A stretch of DNA of 64,000 bases from NCBI GenBank assembly GCA_942159475.1, contig OW804098.1:8968406-9032405 (forward strand), in the 5' to 3' direction. Each line of letters starts with the position of its first letter. The stretch's first letter is position 1. A model generated the notes under the pieces. That model saw only the letters and a program-made list of their open reading frames with translations, ran no database searches and was not told the origin of the DNA. Positions 30,966 through 42,944 of the stretch are shown here, piece after piece. The position numbers and the translations under genes are program-made. The DNA is from Sthenelais limicola (taxonomy: Eukaryota > Annelida > Polychaeta > Phyllodocida > Sigalionidae).

Positions 30966-31172
30966 GTAAAGGGTGGTCTCCACTGGCGGCGGTAAGCTCT
31001 GCGGTAAGCCTTGCGATGGTTTGTGCTGGTTTTGTGGGTGGTGAGGAATGACGAGGTCTTTGCCTACATGGTAAGTGAACCATGTAGGCAGGACCTCGCC
31101 ACTCCTCACCAACACAGCACCATCGCAAGGCTTACCGCAGAGCTTACCGCAGCCAGTGGAGACCACCCTTAA
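30966..31172. repeat. Foldback element, TTAAGGGTGGTCTCC ends, copy 2
   Basis: Same arms and centre as 17566-17759. Ends 28 bp from the BCKDK exon 8 donor. Confidence 0.85.
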
Positions 31173-31199
31173 TCCAGGGGGTTCTATTGATCAACATAC

Positions 31200-31328
31200 C
31201 TCATACAATTCTTCAGCATTTCATGAAGAACATAGTCGAGGGGCTGTGGCACATAGGGGAAGACAGCATTGAGGTGACCATTGATGCGTACCTCCGGCGC
31301 GTGACCATATTTCACCTCACACATATGT
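31200..31328 (-). CDS. BCKDK: BCKDK exon 8 (N-box)
   Basis: HMCEVKYGHAPEVRINGHLN then AVFPYVPQPLDYVLHEMLKN and CM. E292 and N296 form the N-box that coordinates Mg-ATP; vertebrate ELLKNAMRA aligns. Acceptor ttgcag, donor ATGAG|gtatgt. Confidence 0.95.
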
Positions 31329-31426
31329 CTGCAATGTAATAACAAGGGTTCAATGGGACGCCCGCAAACATGCAGGGGAGACAGTAGCTTTCAGGGTTCA
31401 TGCTCTTATTATGCCTAACTTTTGCA

Positions 31427-31500
31427 ATGTTCAATATATTCTTTTTAAAAAGATAGCCGATCTCCCTCAATATATTCTTTTTAAAAAGATAGCTGATCTC
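31427..31500. repeat. 37-bp tandem duplication
   Basis: CAATATATTCTTTTTAAAAA...GATCTCC twice in a row with one difference. Confidence 0.9.
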
Positions 31501-32379
31501 CCAAGTTCACACAAAGGTAGGTTTTAAATCAAGCAAGTGAAGGAAACGTAATTTTCTAGTTTGATCATGTCTACCGAGTGTTCTGCTGAGTTTTTTTAAT
31601 TTCAAAGTCCAATTCCCAAAGGTTTACAAGTTTAACGAAGTAGGTCTGATTGAAATAAAAACAATTTGGACATGGCAAATGCCTAACAGATCTTCGCCGG
31701 TTTGGACTGATGTTTTGTGCGGTTTCGATAGGTGTAGTAGACCTTGTGGAAGGTATTTAAATTTTAACCAGGAAGAATTGACTTAATTACAAGACAAGAT
31801 GTGTCAATGCTATGTAAATGATACCCCAACCTCATGAGGGTTTATAATCCGATTTCGAGCAGTTATTCGCAGATGATGATAAGTCAATCAGTTTGCAAGT
31901 GTTGGAAGAAATATTTACAGAAAACTTTTAATCAAATTTTAATCGAGAAGAAGCAATCTCAGGTTGAGTGAAGAGGGATTATAGACGAAAATATTAGTAA
32001 TTAATAGCGGGATGGGCTAATTTAGAAAATTCCCAATACAGATAGGAATAATTTCTTTATGCAGAATACTGTCAAAAAATCATTCATCTGAATTCCGAAT
32101 GTAGCACTCTTTGACAAAGAATGCTTTAAAAGCGACTGGGGACCGATTCAGTATGATACAGTTACATTTAGTTTAGCAGTTTAGCTGATCCGTCCCTCAT
32201 AATAACCCAATCACTGCGAATAAATCTAAGTAAATGGTCTAGTACGGTATAATCCTGCCTGACAATGAATCGGTGCTGATATAAATAAATAATCTTATCG
32301 CGGTCAAGCCACTGAGGGGTTGGTATGGAGATAGGCAGCCAGGTGGAGGTGGCCTTATGAGCGGCGGTGTGTGTAGAAG

Positions 32380-32625
32380 GTGTGTCCTGCACATGATATT
32401 GTAAGCAACCCCTTGTTAAGGAGCTGGAGACAGCAGCTTCCTAACGATGTCGCATACCCCAGCCAAGGTCGTCTATACCTAAGGGGGCGTATCTATGTAC
32501 ATGATTGACGCCAGTTAACCCCACCTTATTATACAAAAAGATCTTGGAAACAATGGTCGAAATGGATATGAATGAATATACATCGGTAGGGATTGAATTT
32601 AGCTGTTCATTTGTTTCTCTATATA
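32380..32625 (+). repeat. Dispersed repeat copy 2
   Basis: Uninterrupted counterpart of 29093-29780. Confidence 0.8.
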
Positions 32626-33001
32626 TAATACTAACAGGAGCATGTAGTCGTATACGACCCGCACGTTTCTGTAGTACAGGAATTTCAACGCTCTTGACAA
32701 GTTGTGAATACTGAGCTTATTTAATCAAAGTATTCAAGGGTGAAACTAAATTATTATTGTTATCGTTAAAAGTGCATGATGTGAAACTTAAATGGTAATC
32801 AGGACTTTTATGCCAATGATTAAAGGTCGTCCTGCCTTATTTTAAAACAGGAACTTGTAGGGTCTTTGAGAAGAATACAGTGATAGGCAGCAGCTACTAC
32901 ATCCTTACAAGTTTTTTTTTGTTTTTTTTACAAGCTTAATCTGGCCCTGATGTACATAGACAGCCTTTGGTATATGAGATCACCATGGCTGGTAGCCTTA
33001 C

Positions 33002-33075
33002 CTGGAGACTTCTGCTTTTTTCTCTATCAGGTTTTTAGGGGAGAAGTTGACACATATAATGCCCACATAGTTTGG
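33002..33075 (-). CDS. BCKDK: BCKDK exon 7
   Basis: PNYVGIICVNFSPKNLIEKK then AEVS plus a split Arg codon (AG|A). Matches [23 protein letters not shown]. 74 bp, phase 2 donor CCAG|gtaagg. Confidence 0.94.
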
Positions 33076-34654
33076 CTGCAATAAGAGAGAAAGCGTAATC
33101 ACGCATGTCGCTGACCTCGGCGAGCAACGGTCAGCGAATATGGATACATCATCGAGCAGGGATGGATATTCGTGGGACAAATATTGCTTCTTTTTATGCC
33201 TTTTATCATCATCATATATATATGTATAATTGATACAAGTGGAGATAAACGCATGAGAAAATATCATGATATGTTGCAGATAATAATGAGATGGTGATGC
33301 CGAACTTTTTTTTAAAGCAATGGTGCAAGACGTTTTCGAGTAGCTTGGAATGATGATGGATCGATATGGATATCGCCATTGAAAGTGTAAATCTGTTTTA
33401 ATTTTTTTATTTTTCATTCTGCCAGATATGCCAATATGGGACATATCCATGGTTATAATAATAAGATAATATTCCTGCTTAAACGAATTCGACATTGGAG
33501 CACTGCACTAAATTTCCTACTATCGCAGTATTCGACTGTTTACTCAGACAATGTATACTTAATATTTGCACCCCAATTTGGCCAACTTCTTAAAACAATT
33601 TTGTAGAGGATTTTTATTTTGTAGCTAATGGTCTACCAGGCACGATCCAAATGGAGTGAGGTGGAGTGAAGCTGCTGTTAAATAAGCCAACGTTATAGCT
33701 AGACTTTAAATTCGGTTTTATAGAAATGATATGAAAGATACACAAAATGTTTGGATAAGATTTTGAATACTTGTCAGCAATGCCTTCAAAATCAGGGAAG
33801 GGTCTAGTTTCTTGACGGATTAAAGATCAAATTAGTTTATACAAGAAATGTCCACTATTAAAGATTCGTCATTTAAGATCAAATGACTAAACAGTAAATT
33901 TTCATGATGAAAGATAGGTCCAATTTTTTTTTCCCAATTTTTTTTTTTTCCCAATTTTTTTTTTTTTTTTTTAAACTGGGTCTATATGTTCTCTCTATTT
34001 ACATTTAAACTCTTAAGAATGTGCAAATTCAAAAATACATAATTAAATGATTTTTCTTGTAATCCATCCATTCATCAATAACCCCTTCCACTTCAGACCA
34101 TTAGGTATCAAACAACCCTCAATGAGATCTCAATCATAGCATGTCCAAAAATCCAATGTACATAGTATTGACTGACGTCAGGGCGCTGGCCGCGGCTCGC
34201 CATACTGTGTGTCAAGCCTTGTAAACGTTAGCTGGACGTGGGTTCCAAGCCTCGAAAATGTTGTTTTCCGTCCGTTTTCACCTCCGACAGTTTTAGCGAA
34301 TGTAATATAAAGTATGCTGATAGGTTCGATGGTCATTTTTGAGTGTGTCATGATGGAATAAAGAGTATAATCGCCATTATCAAACATTCGACACGGGAAA
34401 GCCTGTCAATCTGGTGCCTCCCGCTCTCTGCGTAGACACACAATATGGCTGCCAGTGAGGATAGCCGCTGACTGGGGTGACGTCATGTGAATACTATGTA
34501 TAGTCCATATAGCTTTGGAATGCATAACTAGAAAATGAACGATTCTCCCTAGCACTGACTATGGTTAAAATAAGTTGTTGTTGTTTAAGAGATTTACTGT
34601 AGAAGACGGTGGGAACGATGCAGTATCCCGGACCCCCAGTGATGTGAGACTTAC
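33076..34654 (-). other. BCKDK intron 6
   Basis: Contains the 34161-34499 TGACGTCA element and T-runs (33920-33975). The rest shows no recognisable feature. Confidence 0.7.
34161..34499. mobile_element. TGACGTCA-ended element copy 1
   Basis: CATAGTATTGACTGACGTCA at the left and TGACGTCATGTGAATACTAT at the right, ~340 bp. A second copy at 36226-36560 in the same orientation. Both ends carry a CRE-type octamer. Confidence 0.8.
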
Positions 34655-34774
34655 CGTGGCCACGTTGTCGCCCATCCTCTCATCATGAAGGGCCAGGTGG
34701 TGCTCGGCCAACATACGGATACCAAGGCGGGACGTCAACGTGCGATCCAGAAAGTTTTTGACAAGATGTTCGTC
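34655..34774 (-). CDS. BCKDK: BCKDK exon 6 (HHLALH motif)
   Basis: 40 codons, [20 protein letters not shown] then [20 protein letters not shown]. The block [22 protein letters not shown] is highly conserved in mitochondrial kinases (His216/217 here). Acceptor cttcag, donor ACG|gtaagt. Confidence 0.97.
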
Positions 34775-34845
34775 CTGAAGCATCAAATTAATTGGTGATT
34801 AATTAGTAAAAAATAATACCTTTATTCATCAGGAATTAAACAGTA

Positions 34846-35004
34846 CAGTGGAACCTCACATAAAGACCACCCTTCTATTAAGACTAGTTTCTCTGTCCCG
34901 AATTGCTTTCCTCTTATTAGATTAGCCCCTCTAATGAGACCACCTCGCTATGAGACCACAAATCATTCAGTCCCAAGGGTGGTCTTAATAGAGAGGTTCC
35001 ACTG
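34846..35004. mobile_element. Pogo-like CAGTGGAACC MITE, full length
   Basis: CAGTGGAACCTCACATAAAG and its inverted partner GAGAGGTTCCACTG, flanked by TA on both sides. 159 bp. Confidence 0.88.
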
Positions 35005-35409
35005 TATTTGTAGACATTAAAAGCAGCACCCAAGTTTAACCTTGATTATTGACATGTACAATGGTGGAGGTTACATCATGTGACGTAATGATGACGTAGA
35101 TAATTTAAGAGGTAATTTAGATACAGTTTCTGTTGATTTAATTTCGAGAGGCAACGCCTGAGACCCATCCATGACAGACAGAGCGTATTTTTGTAATGTA
35201 TTAAATATCATATTGGCCTTAACAAAATAAAAAAAAAAGTCTGTAAACACTTTATGACTATTAACATTAATTATTATTATTATATTTAATATTCTAAATT
35301 AGTAACATGTTCATATTTTGTACATTATATTCATTCTAGATCTTAGGATTATAGGCTCTAGACTCTTTCTTTACCGTTTCTAATTTCTACAATAATTCTA
35401 AGGGTCTAA

Positions 35410-35644
35410 GGGTCAGATTTTCAGAAAATGTACAATTGCCAGATCTACACGTTTAGAAAATTCTGCTAAATTAGGTTGAAAAATTATGAATACCGGGTAT
35501 ATCTGAGTATATTTGGTGTCACATTGATTTAAAGTATCAGTTCTGTTATGTTAAACTGCATTTTGAAGCTCATTTTTGTCTTAAATCTGGGTTATTTGAG
35601 AGGATTGGTGAAGGCGAATTGTACATTTTCTGAAGATCTGACCC
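35410..35644 (+). mobile_element. GGGTCAG MITE copy 15 (subfamily A)
   Basis: TIRs near consensus; flanks CTAA/ATAA. Confidence 0.93.
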
Positions 35645-35810
35645 ATAACAGAGCTTGTTATTGCCATTGTAGATAGAAATCAATGTAGGATGAGAATGGA
35701 TCAGCAATCCTAAGAAAACCACTCAGGTCTTAAAAACAATAACAATGGTACTATAAATGGCATGATTGAAATATTGCTAACATTGGGGAGGAAGTCAATG
35801 TTATTTTTAC

Positions 35811-35930
35811 CTTTATATGTTTGCGGCTCTCACGGAAGCCCTCCGCTAGTAGAGTGACTACATCGCGATGGTCTTCCAGAAGCTCTCTCAGCATGCGACT
35901 GTAACGCTCTTCTGTCTCAAAATCAATTAT
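35811..35930 (-). CDS. BCKDK: BCKDK exon 5
   Basis: 40 codons, [20 protein letters not shown] then [20 protein letters not shown], matching [23 protein letters not shown]. Acceptor gtctag, donor AAG|gtaaaa. Confidence 0.95.
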
Positions 35931-36225
35931 CTAGACAATGGAGAAAAAGGAAATGGTTATGAGAATGGATGAACCGCCATGTAACTAGTACAGTATGATG
36001 TTATTTGATATAGATTCACTAGGCTGGATATGGAGATGATGGCAGCTAAATATGAACTCTTCACCTTATTGTATGCAATCCAATATTATTCACATTAAAT
36101 ATTTTATCTTTTTGATTGGGTTTCATGAGATTACCATTGTATACCGCAATGGAACTGGACTCAATAAAATTTTTCCCCCAAAAAAATTATTTCACTACGC
36201 TCATGGGGGTGGGGTTTTTTTTACA

Positions 36226-36560
36226 ATACTATTATTCACTGACGTCACGGCGCTGGCCGCGGCTCGCCATACTGTGGGTCAAGCTTTGTCAACGTTAGCT
36301 GGACATGTGTGCTCAAAGCCTCGAAAATGCTGTTTTCCAGCTGTTTTCACCTCTGAAAGTTTGAGCGAATGTAATGTATAAAGATTCGATGGTAATTTTT
36401 TAGTGTGTCATGATGGAATAATGAGTATAATCGCCATTATCAAACATTTGAAACGGGAAAGCCTGTCGATCTGGTGCCTCCTGCTCTCTGCGTAGACACA
36501 CAATATGGCTGCCAGTGAGGATAGCCACTGACTGGGGTGACGTCATGTGAATACTATGCA
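36226..36560. mobile_element. TGACGTCA-ended element copy 2
   Basis: Same interior and ends as 34161-34499 (ATTCACTGACGTCACGGCGC ... GTGACGTCATGTGAATACTA). In BCKDK intron 4. Confidence 0.8.
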
Positions 36561-36767
36561 TAGTAATTACCCAATTTATAGATGGTATCATGGACAATCA
36601 ATTCCAACATCAACTTATCTATTCACCGCTAATTCATGTATGTAGTGTTATGGGACTCTCTAGAGGTGGGAGTGTCCCTATAGAACAAATCAGTTGGCAG
36701 GCTACAAAAAATATCACAACCTGTGAAAATTCAATCAATAAAATTTATTTTTTTAAAAATGACTTAC

Positions 36768-36815
36768 CGGAGGGAACTCCGATAGCAGATGGAATGCGCG
36801 GATGTATAGTTCATG
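36768..36815 (-). CDS. BCKDK: BCKDK exon 4 (48-bp micro-exon)
   Basis: 16 codons HELYIRAFHLLSEFPP, matching HELYIRAFQKLTDFPP. Acceptor cttcag, donor CCG|gtaagt, phase 0. Confidence 0.95.
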
Positions 36816-36896
36816 CTGAAGAACAAACCAAACCAATTCATTAGTTAATAACAACGATAGTGAAGTCCTATTCTCAATGAATCCCATCCCCGATAT

Positions 36897-37131
36897 GGGT
36901 CAGATTTCTAAAAAATGTACAATTGGCAGCTCTACACATTTAGGAAATTCTGCTAAATTTGGCTGAAAAATGATGAATACCGGGTATATCTGAGTATATT
37001 TGGTATCGCATTGATTTACAGCATCAGTTCTGTTATATTAAAGTGTATTTTGAAGCTCATTTTTGTCTTAAATTTGGGTTATTTGAGAGGATTGGTGAAG
37101 GTGAATTGTACATTTTCTGAAAATCTGACCC
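36897..37131 (+). mobile_element. GGGTCAG MITE copy 16 (subfamily A)
   Basis: Clear TIRs; flanks ATAT/ACAT. Confidence 0.92.
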
Positions 37132-37282
37132 ACATGATCATGCATTGTTGGCGCTGAGTTGACACCTAGGTGTGCCGAGATAACCCTACATCATTAGTTA
37201 CAGACCGTTGAACCTAGAAATAACTTAATTAGGCTGAAGTGAGCAGACAATTATTTGTAAGCTGTGACATTCCCCCACATTA

Positions 37283-37517
37283 GGGTGAGATTTTCAGAAA
37301 ATGTACAATCGGCAGCTGTACACATTTGGTAAACTCGGCTAATATAGGCTGCAATTTGGTCAATGCTAGGTATATTTAAGTATATTCAGCATTGCATTGA
37401 TTCTAGCAATCTGTTTGGTTAGGTTGAACTGTATTTTAAACTTTATTTTCATCTGAAATTTGGGTTATTTGAGAGGATTGGTGAAGGTGAATTGTACATT
37501 TTCTGAAAATCTGACCC
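37283..37517 (+). mobile_element. GGGTCAG MITE copy 17 (subfamily B)
   Basis: Clear TIRs; flanks ATTA/ATTT. Confidence 0.92.
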
Positions 37518-37647
37518 ATTTGTAAGCTGTGACATTCGCCCACATCAGACTAAGAGGAGAACACACTCTCCAGCCAACTCCCTGTCGTAATAATTGCTGG
37601 GTAGGAAACTCTTAAACAGGCCTAAGCCAAGTTTTTCTCCTGTACAT

Positions 37648-37882
37648 GGGTCAGATTTTCAGAAAATGTACAATTGGCAGCTGTACACTTTTAGTAAATT
37701 CTGCTAAATTAGACTGAAAAAGGGTCAATACTAAGTAAATTCGAGTATATTTGGCATTGCATTTATTTTAGCAATATGTTTGGTTAAGTTGAACTGTATT
37801 TTGAACTTTATTTTCGTGTGAAATGTGGGTTATTTGAGAGAATTGGTGACAGCGAATTGCACATTTTCTGAAAATCTGACCT
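37648..37882 (+). mobile_element. GGGTCAG MITE copy 18 (subfamily B)
   Basis: ACAT on both sides; right end mutated to GACCT. Confidence 0.93.
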
Positions 37883-39041
37883 ACATGTTCAGGGATATAG
37901 TTTGTCAAGTGTCAAAAAGAAACCATCAATTTCCAATTTTCTGGAGGATGAAAAATGTTGGTATGGATGGCAGGACCGGGGATGTTTGTCCACAGAGCGT
38001 AAATAATTTGTTTATTATTATTATTTTTTATTCAGTTTAAGGCTAATACAATATTTAATTTCCATAGAAAAAAAACGCAATATCCCTCAGGGATGTTTTG
38101 ACACTGGACAGAATGAAACAACAACAATTGGATTTTTTTTAAAAACATATTTTCTTTCGAAAGACAATTCCATAAAGGTTATGGTACGTTTCAAGTTTTC
38201 GAAAGTCCACATGTAACCCAATAATCCAGAAATGCAGCATATGGCGAGTATGTATAAAATAGTATCACCACAAAACAGTCTCATACCTTTGATAATAAAT
38301 ATTTTTTTCTTTTTTTTGACAATAAATAGTTGTAAATTGTGACAAGCTGTCAGCGAAACCACCCGGACATTGTTGTTTGTTTGTTTGTTAGACTTTTATT
38401 CATCGGTGGATGCGTCAGCCGGTCTACTCCTTACAATATTGGAGATTTACACGCCGTGCTGAATTTATGGTTATAAGAACAGGAAATAGAAGAACAATCA
38501 CCAATAAGTCAACGACTTAGAAGTGTCTCCTATTGATGTTGGATTTAAATGTTAATCGAGAGTTGTTTTTTCCGCTAGAAGGTAAATATATTTACATAGA
38601 ACAAAGTATGTTAAATGACACACTTGTACTTCAATGTACTGAATATACAAAGATTGGTTTTATATCCAAATCGATATTTGGGATTTGTTGTAATTCTTAC
38701 TGGTGTTGGTAAATGTTTCCAGGTAATAATCTTTGGAAAATTCAGTAAAATGTATTGGTTCATTTACGTTGTTGTTGCTGCTGCTGCTGTCGGGGTGGGG
38801 GTTTGTTATATAATATTTGCTATATAAAACAGACAGGCTTGAAGTGACTACAATGACAATGACATGACTCCTACGTGTACACAAGCCCGAGACAGCACTA
38901 AATAACCCCATGGATGATGTAAAGCAGCCTTTTTAATCTTAAACGTCAAACAGAGATTGTGCCAAACCACATCCTAAACAATCCCTATTCTTTTGATGAT
39001 AAAATAACAAGGTAGTGTTGTATTCCTACCAATAAGTACAT

Positions 39042-39276
39042 GGGTCAGATTTTCAGAGAATGTACAATTGGCAGCTCTACACATTTAGGAATTTCTACTA
39101 AATTTGGCTGAAAAATGAAGAATACTGGGTATATCTGAGTATATTTGGTGTCGCATTGATTTACAGCATCAGTTCTGTTATATTAAAGTGTATTTTGAAG
39201 CTCATTTCTGTCTTAAATTTGGGTTATTTGAGAGGATTGGTGAAGGTGAATTGTACATTTTCTGAAAATCTGACCC
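39042..39276 (+). mobile_element. GGGTCAG MITE copy 19 (subfamily A)
   Basis: ACAT on both sides. Confidence 0.93.
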
Positions 39277-39356
39277 ACATGTTGATATGTCACTGTTTAT
39301 GTCCTACCTCTAGCAACTTTTGTGAATCGCCATTTCATTCTTCAAAACACTTAATA

Positions 39357-39694
39357 GGGGAGTTGCATGTCTCACTGCGCATGTCTGTTGCAGTGCATCA
39401 TGGGATTGATTCAGTTCAAATCTGACATCCAAATAGCAACTTTTTTGTCGAAAATTTCAAAAATGTTTTCACCAATATCACAACTTGTACAAATGATCTA
39501 TGAAAACCAAATGCATGATGGGACAGATGGGGATATGTGTTATGGAAACATGTATAACATGTGGATATTGACATTAGAACATTGATAAATATCTCATGCT
39601 GAACATGGTATATTTGCTATAGATTTTACACTGTACCATTAGTCCCATAATTCCATGCGAATCAAGATTCAAAATGGCGGCTATGCAAATCCCC
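39357..39694 (-). mobile_element. GGGGAGTTGCAT element copy 4
   Basis: Reverse orientation, flanked by TA; ends next to AAAATGGCGGC. Confidence 0.88.
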
Positions 39695-40444
39695 TATTAG
39701 ACCTCATCAAGCAAACTAGGATGATTTTTTTAGTCTGACGTTTCATCGGAAAAATGATTTCATAAAGCCACTACACAAAACCACATATATGACAATTTTG
39801 CTGAAAAAAAAAATTCTGTTGAAACACATTTAATATGGTTATATCAAGGGTGGGAGAGCTGAGAGGGAGGCAGTTTATGATCATACCCAGGAAATAGAGA
39901 TAGAGAAGCAGGGAGAGAGAGACAGAGAAAAGAGACAGAAAGGCACTTTATGGTCATACAAGGGGAAGAAGAGGCTTTTCCATTGGTACTGTAATACAGT
40001 AACAGGTGAATCAGCATAGCTCCTAACCCAGAAACTATATGATTACATAGCTCTAGGCTAGCAGTAGTCAGTAGCTAGGCAGCAGTGGGCGGAAACCATG
40101 TCTATTCTGCCTTCAACAATTTTATTCTTTAACAATTTTATTGACTGAAGTTCCACAAAATTTTTTGCAGTATTTCTCATTCGTCACGAATACAATATAG
40201 CCGAAGTTAGATGTTTTTTACATGGCAAATATTTGATAATCAAAATCTAGTACATATGTACATTCTACTGCTTTAAACCCTTTAAGCATTATATTAGTGA
40301 TGGTAATTATAATATTATTACGCCGGCTGGCGGCTTTCACATTGTCTTTGTCCTTTAAGGTCTGGTCCCATACAACTTTTCATCATTTTTTGAGAATTTT
40401 TTTTCCCAGTTAAAACCGTAGTATATACAAGTGTACTCCTATGT

Positions 40445-40679
40445 GGGTCAGATTTTCAGAAAATGTACAATTGGCAGCAGTACACATTGAGTAAATTCTG
40501 CTAAATTAGGCTGCAATTTGGTCAATACTAGGTAAATTCGAATATATTCGGCATTGCATTGATTCTGGCAATCTGTTTGGTTAGGTTGAACTGTATTTTG
40601 AACTTTATTTTCGTCTGAAATTTGGGTTATTTGAGAGAATTGGTGAAGGCGAATTGTACATTTTCTGAAAATCTGACCC
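40445..40679 (+). mobile_element. GGGTCAG MITE copy 20 (subfamily B)
   Basis: ATGT on both sides. Confidence 0.95.
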
Positions 40680-41154
40680 ATGTACTCATATGACCGCGAA
40701 CAATGCCTAAATCGCAATAACAATCCTTGTGCAAAATGTTTATGTATTTTATACTTGACTCTCTGTTATGTGATCGCTGTTTACTAACTTGTTGTATAAA
40801 CATCCTAAATTTGAAGGAAAAAAAACCATTTTTTAAAAATATGATGGAACTTCGATCCAAATCTACCATCAAGAAGATGAACTACAGACCCGAACAGCAA
40901 AACCAAAAGGTGGATGTATATGACAAAATCTGAGACCAAATTCGAGAACGAACTCCTAATTCCATTCTCCGGCCGTAATAAAAATATATTTCTAGTCTCT
41001 TTTACTCTAAGGTAGGATGTGTGGTCGTCCTGAAAGCGCTACAAAAAATATATTTCTGTTAATATTACAAATCACAGCCAATACCTATGCGACAGTATCA
41101 TGACATAACCCATACTATATTCATTAACATCAAAGTCGATTACAAAACTTGAAA

Positions 41155-41370
41155 ACACTCTAGGTCCAAACCCTCAGATCAGATAAGAGTGGTATGTCAG
41201 CCTACTTCGCTAATCGGTTTCCTGGCCTTGAAGTAGGCGATTTAATGGGATTTAATGACATTTTGCGGTCTTAATGGAATTATAATGGCACTTTGCGGTT
41301 TGAGGCGAGAGGCCTTCCCTTCATTTGAAGGGACTCTTTCAACTCTGGGCCTAGACTGAAATGGATTATT
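41155..41370 (-). repeat. Inverted copy of the 25310-25582 dispersed repeat
   Basis: CACTCTAGGTCCAAACCCTC, ATGTCAGCCTACTTCGCTAA and GCACTTTGCGGTTTGAGGCG all match the opposite strand of 25310-25560. Confidence 0.8.
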
Positions 41371-41499
41371 GCATGCGTAAAATGGACTGCACCAGTTCTT
41401 GGTCGGTGTCCGAGTTGGAAGGTAGCCTTTCTACAAAAAGATGTTGGGAGGGGTTCTGCCAACCGTCTGAATTTCAGATTCTTTTTAGCTTGTGACTTG

Positions 41500-41650
41500 G
41501 TTGAGAAAGAGAGTTGTGGAGTTGATTTTACACTTTTTTTTATTGGACTTTAACTGGTCGACGTTTCGGACATCTCTGTCCTTCTTCAGGGCCAGTCCAG
41601 TAGTGACTGAGCCAAGCAAATCCGGGTCGTCCTATTTATACTCTTACAAA
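41500..41650 (-). mobile_element. Penelope-like retroelement terminal fragment
   Basis: GTCGACGTTTCGGACATCTC...CTTCTTCAG is the type of end sequence found in Penelope-like elements. No RT/GIY-YIG coding part is present. Confidence 0.5.
41557..41589 (-). ncRNA. Hammerhead-ribozyme-like motif without stem III
   Basis: On the - strand: CUGAAGA (fits CUGANGA), then stem II GGACA-GAGA-UGUCC (perfect 5 bp with a GNRA loop), GAAA, then C-GUC before the expected cut site. Flanks ACTGG / CCAGT can form stem I. Small hammerheads lacking stem III are known from Penelope-like elements. Activity is untested. Confidence 0.5.
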
Positions 41651-41914
41651 GCATGATATGGTTCCAATAAAGCTAGCATGACAATTTGCTGGCTTGTTTT
41701 CTACAAAAAGGTTTAGGAGAGGCAGGCTGCACATTACACTAATCCCATCAATAACTAGAGAAAAACCAGGAGTTTATCTGGCAGACAACTTCAGGAAACA
41801 CTCAAGGATAAAATAGAAGTAGATAGGATAGGACGGGCCCCATTGATGCAATCCTTTAAATGCTAAGGCAAACGGAGAAGGATGTATTTCTGATAGGTTC
41901 CAGAGCTGGAATAT

Positions 41915-42055
41915 TATATCTAAACAAAATATAATCTTCGATTTGTTTCCATTTTATTTCTTTGTTCAACATTTCGCCCGGGGTATGGGGTAGGGGGCTT
42001 CGTCAGGGACAGTAAGATAATATAATTCACATTTATTAGCCAAAGGCCTCGGAAA
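41915..42055 (-). mobile_element. Second Penelope-like terminal fragment
   Basis: Shares AACATTTCGCCCG...GGCTTCGTCAGGGACAGTAA with 45075-45235. Confidence 0.45.
41966..42006 (-). ncRNA. Hammerhead-like motif, second family
   Basis: - strand: CUGACGA, stem II GCCC...GGGC with a long loop, GAAA, U-GUU. All core positions fit a hammerhead lacking stem III, but the weaker stem II lowers confidence. Confidence 0.4.
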
Positions 42056-42162
42056 TCCGGGGGAAAAAACTAACCTAACAACTTGAAACTGCAGTAGAGT
42101 ATAAACACAACCTTAAAAAATGACAGTCTAAGGACGAGCATGAAAAGGCTTACAGCTTATAT

Positions 42163-42397
42163 GGGTCAGATTTTCAGAAAATGTACAATTCATCTTCACC
42201 AATCATCTCAAATATCCCAAATTAAAGACAAAAATCAGGTTCAAAGTACAGTTCAACAGAACTAAACAGATTGTTTGAATCAAGGCAATACTAAATATAC
42301 TCAGATATACGTAGTATTGACGACTTTCCGGTCTATTTTATTTGAATTTACTAAATGTGTAGATCTGCCAATTGTACATTTTCTGAAGATCTGACCC
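42163..42397 (-). mobile_element. GGGTCAG MITE copy 21 (mixed subfamily)
   Basis: ATAT on both sides. Confidence 0.92.
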
Positions 42398-42452
42398 ATA
42401 TACGGTGCAGCGAGGAGGTGGGATGTGCAGTAATGCACACGCACACCTAGAT

Positions 42453-42690
42453 GGGTCAGATTTTCAGAAAATGTACAATTTGCCTTCACCAATCCTCTCA
42501 AATAACCCACATTTAAGACAAAAATGAGCATCAAAATGCAGTTTAACATAACAGAACTGATACTTTAAATCAATGCGATACCAAATATACTCCGATGTAC
42601 CTAAAATTTATCATTTATTTTTAGCCGAATTTAGCAGAAATTACTAAATATGTAGAGCTGCCAATTGTACATTTTCTGAAAATCTGACCC
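42453..42690 (-). mobile_element. GGGTCAG MITE copy 22 (subfamily A)
   Basis: AGAT on both sides. Confidence 0.94.
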
Positions 42691-42810
42691 AGATGTCCCT
42701 CATGCCACGTTACTGGTGGACTGAGAGGACAAATACCGTAGTGGCAAGATTAAAAGCCAGGACCTGTTTGAAAGCCTCGAATACAGGCCGGGTATTTGGG
42801 ACCCATTAAA

Positions 42811-42944
42811 CAGTCAGGTCCAGACGGCCACATTCCTCGATTCCACATCCAGCGATAAGCTTAACCACAAGGCTAAGACTAAGGCTAAAAGTCTTAATGA
42901 CCCCTAAAACTTAGGGGTCCAAAACTGCCTTCTGAACCTGACTG
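42811..42944 (+). mobile_element. CAGTCAGGT short TIR element copy 1
   Basis: CAGTCAGGTCCAGACGGCCA at the left, CTGAACCTGACTG at the right, inner hairpin CCCCTAAAACTTAGGGG. Almost identical copy at 53762-53894. Confidence 0.75.

Larger units (their letters stand above)
30121..31199 (-). other. BCKDK intron 8
   Basis: Has related segments with GGTTAACTAAC(T/G)CGTTGG-type and AATATTGCACGAGTTGCG motifs (30145-30195, 30405-30510), a foldback (30702-30797) and the TTAAGGGTGG foldback. Confidence 0.7.
31329..33001 (-). other. BCKDK intron 7
   Basis: Includes a 37-bp tandem duplication (31427-31500) and dispersed repeat copy 2 (32380-32625). 31510-32370 and 32630-33000 show nothing recognisable. 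Confidence 0.7.
34775..35810 (-). other. BCKDK intron 5
   Basis: Pogo-like MITE (34846-35004) and GGGTCAG MITE (35410-35644); 35010-35400 has nothing recognisable. Confidence 0.75.
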
